The notes beneath the pieces were generated by a model that saw only the letters and a program-made list of their open reading frames with translations, did no database searches and was not told the DNA's origin. A program made the translations under genes and the position numbers. This document shows, piece after piece, positions 5,330 through 14,289 of a stretch of 19,869 nucleotides of DNA. Positions within the stretch are counted from its first letter, which is position 1. Each line of letters starts with the position of its first letter. Origin of the DNA: Actinomycetota bacterium (GTDB lineage: Bacteria; Actinomycetota; Humimicrobiia; Humimicrobiales; Humimicrobiaceae); assembly GCA_023379515.1 (NCBI GenBank), contig JAMCQQ010000261.1, positions 1 to 19,869 of the forward strand, given 5' to 3'.

Positions 5330-8022
5330 TCATTTTCAGTCTCTTTACTTTTTAATGCAGGCTGCTCATGCAAGGGCAGCAGTATTTTGATGATCAATCC
5401 ATTTTTTGAGTTTCTGTCTGCCCATATTTTTCCATTGTGCAATTCTATTATCGATTTTGATATTGGGAGACCCAGTCCCGTACCCTGGATATTGTCAGCA
5501 ATATTTCTCCTGTAAAATTTCTCGAATATCCTTGACAATTCCTCTTCCGGGATACCAGTGCCTTCATCGCTTACCTTTATAAAAAGTTCTCCTGATTCAT
5601 TGCTTACATCGACTGTTATCTTACTATCAGGTTTTGAATATTTTACTGCATTATCCAAAAGGTTGACAAAAACAAGTTCCATGAGTGAAAAATCGACCCA
5701 AATAAGGGGAACATTTTTACCTATTTTTATTTCCAGTTTTCTTTCTTCTATATTCTCAACCTGCTTTACTGCAACCCCGACAATATCCTCAATATCACAC
5801 CATTCATATTTCAGATTTATTTTTTCGCTTTCTATCCTTGCCATATCCAGAAGATTATTTACTATTTTCAACATCCTCAGAGCACTTCTGTTTATATTTT
5901 TTACAAGTTCTGTCTTATCTTCTTCACTCAACATAGCACCTTCTTTTTCAATAATTCCAGAAGAACCTATAATGGAAGTAAGAGGAGTTCTCAGGTCATG
6001 TGAGATGGAATTGAACAAAGCATTATATAATTTTTGTGATTCTTCCATAACCTTGGCTTCATTCAATTTACGGTTTATATTTATCCTGTAGACTACTGAA
6101 GCAAAAAGCCCGAATATTGATTCAATTAATTTTTGCTGATCGGTTGTAAGCAGTGCCTTCTCTTTATTTAATAAAATACCAGTCACACCGATAATCTCGC
6201 CCTGGGTCTTTAAAGGGAAATAGATAAGTCTGCTGCTATTCAAATAATCTGTACCTTTTCCTGCAATTTGTCCATTGGCAAGCACCCATTCTGCAATAGC
6301 TTTTTCTTTTTCATTGCTTAGCTTTATTTTCAGTTCTTCATCAAGTAAATGCTCCTGGATCTCCAGCTTGCCATTGCTGGTCTTTAAAAGGAAAATCACT
6401 CTACATTCAATAAGCTTTTCTATCTTTTCCTTTACATTTTCTATTACATCCTGCAAATCTGTTTTTGCAGATATCTTTCTACTTAATGAATACAGAATGG
6501 ATAACTGCTCTTCCCTTTTTTTAATAAATCTTATCTGAAACTTTACCTTTCTGTTTAAATAACATATAAGCAAGGCAAGAATAAGATAAATAAAAAAACT
6601 CGGGATATACCTGAGGTCTCCTATCACCAGTAAGTTTTTGGGAGGTATAAAGAAAAAATCAAATGTTATAAAACTTGCCACAGCTACTATAGCCGTAACA
6701 ATATAATTTCCGAAAAGTGCAACGATAACTGCAGGGATTGCAAAAAGAAGTGTGATGTTAAAAATACCAATAAAGGACTCAAAATAGAAAGATAGCAGGT
6801 AAAATATCAGTATAAGCCCAAAACCCACAATAACTGGCAGCAGGAGATCCCGATAATTTCTTTTTCTCTCCTTTTCTTTATAAGCAGGCTTTTTTACACC
6901 CGTAGGAATGACATGTATTCTTATTCCTTCGCTTTGCCTCATTATCTTGTCTACAACAGGTTCCTGGAACCATTCGATAGGCCTTGGTTTCAAGGGTTTT
7001 CCTATTATAAGCTGGGTAATATTTCTTTTTTTTGCCAGGTTTATTATCTCATCTGCAACTGTCACACCGGAAAGTGAAATTATTTCAGCTCCAAGTGATT
7101 CTGCAAGCTTCAGGTTTCCCAGGAAATTATTTTGAGCCTGGGGAGAAAGTTCATGTTCCCAGGGAGTACTTACATTTACTACAATAAATTCTGCGTTTAA
7201 ACTGGCTGCCATTCTTTTGCCGATTCTTATAAGATTTATAGCCTGACTGTTTTTGCTTATGCAGACCATTACTTTTTCACCCGTCCTCCAGGGGCCTTTT
7301 ATACCTCTTGATTTCATATAATCCTGCAGATGGACATCTACGTTATCTGCTGTATATCTTAAGGATATCTCCCTGAGTGCATTGATATTTCCTGGTCTGA
7401 AAAATTTTTTTATAGCTTCTTCAGCCTGAGTAGGAATATAGATCTTCCCATCCTTGAGCCTCTGTATTAAACCATCTGCATCAATATCAATAAGATGAAT
7501 TTCAGCATTTTCCAGCAACTTATCAGGAACTGTCTCTTTTACAAAAATTTCTGTTATCTGTGATACAACATCATTGAGGCTTTCCAGGTGCTGGATATTT
7601 AAAGTGGTATAAACACCTATGCCACTGTCCAGGAGTTCCCCCACATCGAAATACCTTTTTATATTCTTGCTTCCATAAATATTGCTGTGTGCAAATTCGT
7701 CTATAAGTACAATATCGGGTTTTATCTTAATAAGAGCATCAATATCAGGTTCATAATAATCTCTCCCTTTATAATTTATCTTTAAAGGATCCTGACGGGG
7801 AATACCTTCCAGGATTTCATCTGTTTCTTTCCTGTGATGGGTGTCCACCCAGCCGATTAAAACTCTTTTTCCTTCTTTCATCTTTTCTTTTGCAGCACTG
7901 AGCATGGCAAAAGTCTTTCCAACACCTGCAGCAGCACCCAAAAATACCGTAAGCTTTCCCTTATTTATCTTGTTTGCTTGTTTAAGCAGACTGTCCGGAT
8001 CCGGTCTTATCTCTTCATCCAT
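5326..8022 (-). CDS. kdpD: KdpD, turgor/K+-responsive sensor histidine kinase
   Basis: This 898-aa membrane sensor (E. coli 894) controls kdp expression through KdpE. In order it shows a cytoplasmic KdpD domain with a Walker A motif (GAAAGVGKT, residues 29-37) and a Walker B-like LIDEFAHSN (about 106-114), a universal-stress-like domain (about 250-375), four closely packed membrane helices (about 393-488, DUF4118), a GAF-like region (about 505-650) and a histidine kinase. The phospho-accepting histidine is H675 in SISHDLRTPLTS; the ATP-binding part shows NLLDNAVKYSK, DEGTGIP and GTGLGL. It starts 133 nt after kdpC, a wider gap than elsewhere in the operon, and overlaps kdpE. All domains look intact. 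Confidence 0.95.
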   Translation of the reverse strand: MDEEIRPDPDSLLKQANKINKGKLTVFLGAAAGVGKTFAMLSAAKEKMKEGKRVLIGWVDTHHRKETDEILEGIPRQDPLKINYKGRDYYEPDIDALIKIKPDIVLIDEFAHSNIYGSKNIKRYFDVGELLDSGIGVYTTLNIQHLESLNDVVSQITEIFVKETVPDKLLENAEIHLIDIDADGLIQRLKDGKIYIPTQAEEAIKKFFRPGNINALREISLRYTADNVDVHLQDYMKSRGIKGPWRTGEKVMVCISKNSQAINLIRIGKRMAASLNAEFIVVNVSTPWEHELSPQAQNNFLGNLKLAESLGAEIISLSGVTVADEIINLAKKRNITQLIIGKPLKPRPIEWFQEPVVDKIMRQSEGIRIHVIPTGVKKPAYKEKERKRNYRDLLLPVIVGFGLILIFYLLSFYFESFIGIFNITLLFAIPAVIVALFGNYIVTAIVAVASFITFDFFFIPPKNLLVIGDLRYIPSFFIYLILALLICYLNRKVKFQIRFIKKREEQLSILYSLSRKISAKTDLQDVIENVKEKIEKLIECRVIFLLKTSNGKLEIQEHLLDEELKIKLSNEKEKAIAEWVLANGQIAGKGTDYLNSSRLIYFPLKTQGEIIGVTGILLNKEKALLTTDQQKLIESIFGLFASVVYRININRKLNEAKVMEESQKLYNALFNSISHDLRTPLTSIIGSSGIIEKEGAMLSEEDKTELVKNINRSALRMLKIVNNLLDMARIESEKINLKYEWCDIEDIVGVAVKQVENIEERKLEIKIGKNVPLIWVDFSLMELVFVNLLDNAVKYSKPDSKITVDVSNESGELFIKVSDEGTGIPEEELSRIFEKFYRRNIADNIQGTGLGLPISKSIIELHNGKIWADRNSKNGLIIKILLPLHEQPALKSKETENE

Positions 8023-8155
8023 GAGTTTTTTTATCTCTTACTTTTAAGGTTTTAATTATAAAGAAAAATTTATTTGCCTTTTTTAATTTAATAATCAACA
8101 TTATATACCTGATTTTTTACTTTATCTCAAGGTCGTGTACTGTTTTAAATATTTT

Positions 8156-8728
8156 CTATTTCATATTATCCAAAAGCAGGTTGAGCTTAAGTACATTTAC
8201 AACAGGCTCACCAATAAAACCGTACTGCCTGCCTCCGTTTTCAATGACCAGCAAACGGAGAGTTTCAGGTGATATATTTCTTGCACTGGCAATCCTTGAT
8301 ACCTGAAGAAGCGCACTTTCTATTGAAATATGCGGATCAAGCCCGCTTCCAGATGCTGTGACTATGTCTGCCGGAATTGCAGCATTTGAATCTACTTGAT
8401 TTTCTTTTCTGAAATTGTCAACCCTGATACGAACCATTGCCAGGAATTTTTCATTTGAGGCAGCATAATTGGAGCCCTGGGATCTCAGAGCATCATAACC
8501 CTGCTGGCCTGCAAACGAGGGCCTTGGATGAAAGTATCCCTCTCCCTTAAAATCCTGGCCTACCAACCCTGAACCTATGAGCTTTCCGTCATTATAAATA
8601 AGGGAACCGGAGGACTTATTGTGGAAAGCAATTTTTGAAATCCCTGTAATAAGCAAAGGATAAGCAATTCCTGTGATAATAATCAGGATAATCAAAATTA
8701 ATAAAGATCTTGCTATCGTTTTAAGCAT
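8156..8728 (-). CDS. kdpC: KdpC, accessory subunit of the K+-transporting ATPase
   Basis: This 190-aa subunit has the same length as in E. coli. It has one N-terminal membrane helix (residues about 5-30) and a soluble domain with the family blocks HPRPSFAG, SQGSNYAASN, AIPADIVTASGSGLDPHIS and GFIGEPVVNVLKLN. KdpC stabilises the KdpA-KdpB complex. An AGGAGA ribosome site lies about a dozen bases before the ATG, within the 19-nt gap to kdpB, so kdpA-kdpB-kdpC form one transcription unit. Confidence 0.93.
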   Translation of the reverse strand: MLKTIARSLLILIILIIITGIAYPLLITGISKIAFHNKSSGSLIYNDGKLIGSGLVGQDFKGEGYFHPRPSFAGQQGYDALRSQGSNYAASNEKFLAMVRIRVDNFRKENQVDSNAAIPADIVTASGSGLDPHISIESALLQVSRIASARNISPETLRLLVIENGGRQYGFIGEPVVNVLKLNLLLDNMK

Positions 8729-8747
8729 TTTTGTTATTTTCTCCTGT

Positions 8748-10757
8748 TTAAAAACCGATCAATCTAAACAACAGGTCTATCAGTTTTATCCCGATAAATG
8801 GAGCAACTATTCCTCCCAGACCATAAATGAGTATATTTTTTCTGATTATCTCATTTGCACTTCCCGGCTTGAACCTGACTCCCCTTAACGCCAGTGGTAT
8901 GAGTATTATGATTATCAAAGCATTGAATATAACGGCTGAAAGTACTGCGCTCTGAGGGCTGGAAAGCTTCATTATATTTAAGACAGACAGTTCCGGAAAA
9001 GCAACCATGAAAATTGCAGGTATTATTGCAAAATATTTGGCTATATCGTTTGCAACGCTGAAAGTAGTCAGGGCACCCCTGGTAATGAGCAATTGTTTAC
9101 CTACTTCCACTACCTCAAGAAGTTTTGTAGGATTGCTGTCAAGATCAACCATATTACCTGCTTCTTTTGCAGCCTGGGTGCCGGTATTCATAGCAAGTCC
9201 AACATCGGATTGTGCCAGTGCAGGAGCATCATTTGTGCCATCACCGGTCATAGCTACCAGATGTCCTTCATCCTGGAATTTCCTTATAAGTTTTAATTTT
9301 GTTTCAGGCGTAGCCTGGGAAATAAAATCATCGACACCTGATTCTGCAGCTATGGTGGCGGCAGTTAATGGATTGTCACCGGTTATCATGACCGTTTTTA
9401 TACCCATCCTCCTCAGCTCATTGAATTTCTCCCTGATGCCTCCCTTGACAATGTCTTTTAAATAGATGACCCCAATAGCTTTTTTTGCGGAAGTCACCAC
9501 CAGCGGGGTACCGCCATTCCTGGCAATACTTACTGCTATTTGTCTCACATCTTCGCTTAGAATAGCACCATTTTCTTTAAGATAATCCTCAATGGCATCA
9601 ACCGCTCCCTTGAATATATCCTTATTATCCATTATTACACCACTCATCCTGGTCTGGGCAGTAAAGGGAATAAATTCATGTTTGTATTGGCTCAAATCCG
9701 GAGTACTTATCGAATACTTATTTTTACAGAGGGCCACTATGCTCCGGCCTTCGGGAGTTTCATCAGCAAGTGAAGACAATTGTGCAGCTTTTGCAAGCTC
9801 TTCCATGCTGACTCCTTCTGCTGCTATAAACTCAAAAGCCATCCTGTTTCCCAGTGTTATCGTACCCGTTTTATCAAGTAAAAGAATATCAACATCTCCT
9901 GCAGCTTCTACAGCTTTTCCTGAAAGGGCAATGACATTTCTTTTTATTAGCCTGTTCATGCCTGCTATTCCGATGGCGCTTAGCAGTCCTCCTATGGTAG
10001 TCGGGATCAAACAAACAAGAAGTGAAACAAGTATGGGTATGGAGACACTGGTATTGGAATAAATGGCAAAAGGCTGTAGTGCAACTACTACCAGTATAAA
10101 AATACTGGTAAGCCCTATCAGCAGTATGGTCAAGGCTATTTCATTGGGTGTTTTTTGTCTCTTGGCACTTTCAACCATGCTTATCATTTTGTCCAGAAAA
10201 GTGTCTCCAGGATTAGCAGTAATGCGCACTTTTATCTCGTCTGAGAGGACTTTTGTACCTCCTATTACCGAACTCCTGTCTCCACCTGATTCGCGTATAA
10301 CCGGTGCTGATTCTCCGGTAACTACACTTTCATCGACTGAGGCAATACCTTCTATTATTTCACCGTCACCTGGTATTACCTCTCCTGCGCTCACAATGAC
10401 CACATCGTCTTTTTTAAGTGTAGACGATACTACCTCTGTAATTTTCCCACCCTGTATTTTCCTGGCTATTATTTCTTTTCTGGTTTTTCTCAAGGCCATA
10501 GCCTGAGCTTTTCCTCTCCCTTCTGCTATAGCTTCAGCAAAATTTGCAAATAAGACTGTAAACCATAACCAGATGGTTATTGTGAGGACGAATATAAACT
10601 CTGTATGGCTCATAAGGAAAAAATTCCTGATAAGGAAATAGGTAGTAAGGACTGAACCTATTTCAACTATAAACATTATAGGGTTTCTCCATAAGGTAAA
10701 AGGGTTCAATTTTTTGAAAGAAGCTCCAAGTGCTTCTATTATTAATCTGTTTTTCAT
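8748..10757 (-). CDS. kdpB: KdpB, P-type ATPase subunit of the K+ pump
   Basis: This 669-aa subunit (E. coli 682) hydrolyses ATP to drive K+ uptake through KdpA. It shows the actuator motif VTGESAPV (TGES at 147-150; S150 corresponds to the serine whose phosphorylation inhibits E. coli KdpB), the [12 protein letters not shown] membrane segment, the phosphorylation motif DKTGT with D295, [10 protein letters not shown] and the hinge [14 protein letters not shown]. All catalytic residues expected for the family are present. The gene follows kdpA after 42 nt without an obvious Shine-Dalgarno sequence. A few N-terminal residues are shorter than in E. coli; no truncation is implied. Confidence 0.96.
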   Translation of the reverse strand: MKNRLIIEALGASFKKLNPFTLWRNPIMFIVEIGSVLTTYFLIRNFFLMSHTEFIFVLTITIWLWFTVLFANFAEAIAEGRGKAQAMALRKTRKEIIARKIQGGKITEVVSSTLKKDDVVIVSAGEVIPGDGEIIEGIASVDESVVTGESAPVIRESGGDRSSVIGGTKVLSDEIKVRITANPGDTFLDKMISMVESAKRQKTPNEIALTILLIGLTSIFILVVVALQPFAIYSNTSVSIPILVSLLVCLIPTTIGGLLSAIGIAGMNRLIKRNVIALSGKAVEAAGDVDILLLDKTGTITLGNRMAFEFIAAEGVSMEELAKAAQLSSLADETPEGRSIVALCKNKYSISTPDLSQYKHEFIPFTAQTRMSGVIMDNKDIFKGAVDAIEDYLKENGAILSEDVRQIAVSIARNGGTPLVVTSAKKAIGVIYLKDIVKGGIREKFNELRRMGIKTVMITGDNPLTAATIAAESGVDDFISQATPETKLKLIRKFQDEGHLVAMTGDGTNDAPALAQSDVGLAMNTGTQAAKEAGNMVDLDSNPTKLLEVVEVGKQLLITRGALTTFSVANDIAKYFAIIPAIFMVAFPELSVLNIMKLSSPQSAVLSAVIFNALIIIILIPLALRGVRFKPGSANEIIRKNILIYGLGGIVAPFIGIKLIDLLFRLIGF

Positions 10758-10799
10758 ATTTTTATTTTTTCTTAAAAATCATTTTAAAAATCTTACAGC

Positions 10800-12494
10800 T
10801 TATGGTTTCCAAAGTTTAAGGTTTTCGACTACCGGACCAAGAGAAAGTGCAGGGAAAAAAGTCAATGCTCCTATAATCAGGATCATTGCGATAAGCATGA
10901 AAATAAATAAAATGCTGGTAGTCTTGAAAGTGCCTGAACTTTCCGGGATTATCTTTTTTGAAGCAATGGAACCGGAAATTGCAAGAACAGGTATTATTAC
11001 CCCGAATCTTCCTGTAAACATGGCCGCAGCCAGGAAAAGATTATAAAAAATAGTATTGGCATTCAGACCTGCAAAAGCACTGCCATTATTCTGAGCCGCT
11101 GATGAAAAAGCATACAAAATCTCTGTAAGCCCATGGGGGCCCTTATTCAGGATAGATGAAGTGCCTGCAGTTGTAATTGAGGCAATGGCGCTTCCTGTAA
11201 GTATAAAAGCTGAAGGTATTATTATGGCAATAACAGCCATTTTTACCTCATATGCTTCTATTTTTTTCCCCATATACTCCGGGGTCCTTCCTACCATAAG
11301 CCCGACAATGAATATGGTAAAGAAAACAAATATCATTATAGAATAAAATCCTGCACCGGCCCCGCCAAATATGACTTCTCCCAGCATTATCTGAAGCAGA
11401 GCAACCATGCCTGCGAGAGGAGTGAGGCTGCTGTGCATATTGTTAACTGCACCGCTGGATATAGCTGTAGTTAGTGTAGAAAATAGAGAAGAACCTGTAA
11501 GCCCGAACCTTGCTTCCTTACCCTCCATTGATGTAGGCATTGAAATACCCATTTTTGCGAGCAGCGGGTTCCCTTTTATTTCTGTTATATAAATAACAAG
11601 GAACATCATAATCAATAGAATAAACATAGCAGAAAAAATAATATATCCCTGTTTTTTGTTTCCTGTCATTTTCTCAAAAGTTATTACAAGTCCTGCTGGG
11701 ATAATTATCATGGCTATCATTTCTATTATATTTGACAGTCCTGTAGGATTTTCAAAAGGATGTGAAGAATTTACATTAAAAAATCCGCTGCCATTGGTCC
11801 CAAGCATTTTTATAGCCTCCTGGGAGGCAACCGGACCCATCGGAAGAACTTGCTTTACCCCCTCAACTGTAGCAGCAACTTGATAAGGATTTAAATTCTG
11901 GATGACACCCTGTCCGACAAGCAGCAGCGCTATGGTTATTGAAAGGGGGAGAAGTATATAAAGTATTGATTTTACCATATCTGACCAGTAATTGCCGATT
12001 CCGCATGTCTGTTTCCTTACAAGACCTCTTATAAGAGCAACTGCTACGCACATTCCTGTTGCAGCAGAAGCAAAATTCTGTACTGTCAGGCCTGCCATCT
12101 GAGAAAAATAACTCAAGGTAGTTTCACCTGCATAGGCTTGCCAGTTGGTATTTGTAACAAAACTTATGGAAGTATTAAAGGCCAGAGTAAAAGGCATACC
12201 AGGCAGTTTCTGTGGATTAAAGGGAAGGTATTCCTGCAGCATAAGTATGAAAATCAATAACATGATGCCCAGGATATTTACAGTCAATAGACAAGCTGCA
12301 TATCTTCTCCAGTTCATTTCTTCAAGAGGGTCTATTCTTAAAATCCTATATATAAAAGATTCAACCGGCCTGATGATCCTGGTCATAAAAGTCCGCTCAT
12401 TTGTATAGACTTTTTTCATGTAAATGCCAAGAGGAAAGGAAATGGCAATCATTGCTGCAAAAAAGATTATAATCTGGATTATATTAAAAACCAT
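10800..12494 (-). CDS. kdpA: KdpA, K+-binding channel-like subunit of the K+ pump
   Basis: This 564-aa membrane protein (E. coli 557) has about ten membrane helices and four pore loops related to K+ channels. Loop signatures are visible: TNTNWQAYAGE (about 114-124), LGTNGSGFFNVNSSHPFENP (231-250), GAVNNMHSSLTPLAGM and NNGSAFAGLN. In the second loop most KdpA proteins I recall have GGG, while here the residues are G235-S236-G237. Changes at the equivalent E. coli glycine (near 232) are reported to alter ion selectivity. The ATG at 12494 starts the typical hydrophobic N-terminus. No kdpF reading frame was found upstream. Confidence 0.95.
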   Translation of the reverse strand: MVFNIIQIIIFFAAMIAISFPLGIYMKKVYTNERTFMTRIIRPVESFIYRILRIDPLEEMNWRRYAACLLTVNILGIMLLIFILMLQEYLPFNPQKLPGMPFTLAFNTSISFVTNTNWQAYAGETTLSYFSQMAGLTVQNFASAATGMCVAVALIRGLVRKQTCGIGNYWSDMVKSILYILLPLSITIALLLVGQGVIQNLNPYQVAATVEGVKQVLPMGPVASQEAIKMLGTNGSGFFNVNSSHPFENPTGLSNIIEMIAMIIIPAGLVITFEKMTGNKKQGYIIFSAMFILLIMMFLVIYITEIKGNPLLAKMGISMPTSMEGKEARFGLTGSSLFSTLTTAISSGAVNNMHSSLTPLAGMVALLQIMLGEVIFGGAGAGFYSIMIFVFFTIFIVGLMVGRTPEYMGKKIEAYEVKMAVIAIIIPSAFILTGSAIASITTAGTSSILNKGPHGLTEILYAFSSAAQNNGSAFAGLNANTIFYNLFLAAAMFTGRFGVIIPVLAISGSIASKKIIPESSGTFKTTSILFIFMLIAMILIIGALTFFPALSLGPVVENLKLWKP

Positions 12495-12585
12495 TTTATT
12501 TACGAACTTCTATAAATTAATAAAAAACCTGTAATTTTTCTGCTTTAAATTAAAGGTAAAAATAAAAAAAACCTAAAAATATCCA

Positions 12586-12615
12586 ATAATTAAATTTTAT
12601 TTTTTTAAACTTCAA
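12586..12615 (-). promoter_or_regulatory. Possible core promoter of the kdp operon
   Basis: On the minus strand TTGAAG (12610-12615) is followed by an 18-nt spacer and AATTAT (12586-12591). The -10 box is weak, as expected for a promoter that needs an activator. The predicted start site is around 12579, giving a leader of about 85 nt before kdpA. Confidence 0.35.
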
Positions 12616-12641
12616 TTTTAAAGTAAAAATAATGGCCAGAA

Positions 12642-12662
12642 GTGTAAAAAAAATATAAAAAT
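12642..12662 (-). promoter_or_regulatory. KdpE-binding site candidate
   Basis: On the minus strand ATTTTTATA, then eight T, then ACAC. From memory the E. coli kdp operator reads the same except for one C in place of the first of the eight T. It lies about 63-83 bp upstream of the predicted start site, similar to the E. coli spacing. The surroundings are AT-rich, so chance cannot be ruled out, but the ACAC end and the position in front of kdpA support it. Confidence 0.55.
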
Positions 12663-12705
12663 AAGCTTGAAGTGGATAATTGTAAGCAATAAGCATGACA
12701 ATATA

Positions 12706-12838
12706 TTTTTTGCGATACAGTTCCGATTTCATAAAGTACCCAATTTTTACTGCGATAGAGTACCTATTTCCAGCGTATTAGGAGCTATTGGCAAAATATT
12801 GCACTGTAACAGATATCCTGGAATAAATTTTTAAAGCT
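12706..12838 (+). repeat. Family B repeat, copy 1
   Basis: This copy holds TTTTTTGCGATACAGTTCCG, TGCGATAGAGTACC, GTATTAGGAGCTATTGGC and the tail AATAAATTTTTAAAGCTCC. It aligns end to end with the copies at 13888, 15588 and 17725. It lies between the divergent kdpA and uppP genes, upstream of the KdpE box. Confidence 0.75.
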
Positions 12839-12880
12839 CCGGAATTCAGAATAAGTCCAAGACCAATAAAACCAATCTAC

Positions 12881-12902
12881 ATTATCCATCTATAAGGATA
12901 AT
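12881..12902 (+). other. Inverted repeat ahead of uppP
   Basis: ATTATCC (12881-12887) and GGATAAT (12896-12902) form a perfect 7-bp inverted repeat with an 8-nt loop, followed by TTTTGTTT. It could be a weak terminator shielding uppP from upstream transcription or a regulator site. The sequence does not decide. Confidence 0.35.
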
Positions 12903-12937
12903 TTTGTTTAGGATTTTTATTAATACCTTAACTGATA

Positions 12938-12958
12938 TATAATACCCTAAATTTTAGG
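12938..12958 (+). promoter_or_regulatory. uppP -10 box and start-site palindrome
   Basis: A perfect TATAAT (12938-12943) lies 62 bp upstream of the uppP ATG, but the -35 region (around TTTTAT at 12915-12920) is poor. CCTAAA-T-TTTAGG (12946-12958) straddles the expected start site and could be an operator. Confidence 0.4.
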
Positions 12959-13004
12959 AAAAAATAAATTATCTTAAAAATAAGGATTATAATTATAAAA
13001 ATCT

Positions 13005-13796
13005 ATGAGCATAATTCAATCAATAATTTATGGAATTGTTCAGGGAATTACTGAGTTTCTTCCCATATCAAGCACCGCCCATTTAATACTGATTCCATGG
13101 TTTTTTGGCTGGAAAGATCCAGGAATTGTATTTGACATAGCCTTGCATATAGGAACTGCTCTTGCAGTAATACTTTTTTTTATAAAGGACTGGATTATTT
13201 TAATCCGGGCAGGGTTTACAAAACCTAAATCAGATGATGGAAAGCTTTTCTGGTTTATTGCAGTTGCCACTGTCCCAGGGGGACTTGCAGGAATGCTGCT
13301 TGATGATTATATGGAGAGAATAAGAAACCCTCTTTTAATTGGAATTGTTTTAATAATTTTTGGTATTGTGCTGTATCTGGCAGATAGAATAGGAAAAAAT
13401 AAAATCGAGCTGAAAAATATGGGTTTATTAAGAAGCCTGTATATAGGTTTATCTCAAGCACTTGCAGTAATTCCTGGAATATCACGCTCAGGCGTAACAA
13501 TGTCTGCAGGCCGTTTCCTTGGCATGACAAGAGAAAGCATAGCCAAATTTACTTTTTTGCTTTCAGGACCGATAATACTTGCAGCCGGACTTTACCATAT
13601 TAAAGATTTAAATAGCATGTCTGTTGATACAATTCCATTTGTAACTGCCATTTTAACTTCTGCAATTGTTGGAGCACTGGCCATTAAATTCTTACTGATT
13701 TATCTTAAAAAATGGGGATTTGGTCTGTTTGCATTATACAGATTTGCTTTAGGAGCTTTTATTATAATACTGTATTTTGTAAGGCTTAATTTTTAA
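13005..13796 (+). CDS. uppP: Undecaprenyl-diphosphate phosphatase UppP (BacA)
   Basis: This 263-aa membrane enzyme removes a phosphate from undecaprenyl diphosphate, recycling the lipid carrier for peptidoglycan and other cell-wall polymers. Extra copies give bacitracin resistance in other bacteria. The sequence has the two family signatures: QGITEFLPISSTAHL near the N-terminus, with the conserved Glu and Ser-Ser, and IPGISRSGVTMSAGR in the middle with its conserved Arg. HIGTALAVILFF and several further hydrophobic helices are typical. Length is normal (E. coli 273). The Shine-Dalgarno-like AAGGAT at 12982-12987 is too far from the ATG to be convincing, but the start matches the family. Confidence 0.95.
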   Translation: MSIIQSIIYGIVQGITEFLPISSTAHLILIPWFFGWKDPGIVFDIALHIGTALAVILFFIKDWIILIRAGFTKPKSDDGKLFWFIAVATVPGGLAGMLLDDYMERIRNPLLIGIVLIIFGIVLYLADRIGKNKIELKNMGLLRSLYIGLSQALAVIPGISRSGVTMSAGRFLGMTRESIAKFTFLLSGPIILAAGLYHIKDLNSMSVDTIPFVTAILTSAIVGALAIKFLLIYLKKWGFGLFALYRFALGAFIIILYFVRLNF

Positions 13797-13887
13797 TATT
13801 CTTAATTACTCTTTAATATTTAACATTCAGACAACAAATACTTAATACTTGATTAAAAAAGAAAGATTTTTTATAAAGGTCCAGGAT

Positions 13888-14022
13888 ATTTTTTGTGAAA
13901 TAATACTGATTTTATAAACTGGTTATTTACCTGTGTTATACAGTACTTATTTTAAACATATTAGGAGCTATTAACGAATACTACCTTAATGGATACAACC
14001 AGGAGATAAATTCTTAAAGTTG
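13888..14022 (+). repeat. Family B repeat, copy 2 (first of a tandem pair)
   Basis: TTTTTTGTGAAATAATACTG opens the copy, ATATTAGGAGCTATTAACG lies in its middle and GATAAATTCTTAAAGTTGG closes it. The A-rich spacer in front of it (about 13855-13887) resembles the spacer before copy 3, so the repeated unit is about 174 bp including the spacer. Confidence 0.75.
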
Positions 14023-14059
14023 GGATAAAAAAGAAAAATTTTTATAGAAGACTGCAACA

Positions 14060-14150
14060 ATTTTTGTGGAATAATACTGATTTTATAATCAGGCTAAATA
14101 TCAATATTATACAATAATTATTTTATATAAAATATTAGCTTTTATAATAT
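14060..14150 (+). repeat. Family B repeat, copy 3 (decayed second unit)
   Basis: TTTTTGTGGAATAATACTGA starts 174 bp after the same point of copy 2. The first 50 or so bases match well and the rest fades into AT-rich sequence around AAAATATTAGCTTTTATAAT. The tail is lost. It lies directly upstream of the nuclease-like gene. Confidence 0.6.
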
Positions 14151-14289
14151 ATAATTATAGGTATTATTATTGCAATTAATGGACATATTTGAAAAATAAA
14201 AATTTTATAATTTTTAAAATATGGAATAATCATTTCAAAAGGATTATTTTCAGCTTAAAGGTACGACTGCAGAAAAAGTTGTTCATGAT

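Noticed and set aside
12550..12732. A 60-aa hydrophobic ORF upstream of kdpA (possible kdpF or small membrane protein)
   Set aside because: Its start lies inside a family B repeat, it covers the KdpE box and core promoter, and its content follows from poly-T tracts. It does not resemble KdpF and is far from the kdpA start.
12495..13004. c-di-AMP (ydaO-type) riboswitch or leader RNA ahead of kdpA
   Set aside because: I looked for the conserved core on both strands and saw none; the interval is explained by promoter-like sites and a B repeat.
13888..14150. CRISPR array in the tandem repeats
   Set aside because: Units are about 175 bp and diverged, with no short identical repeats or uniform spacers, and no cas genes.
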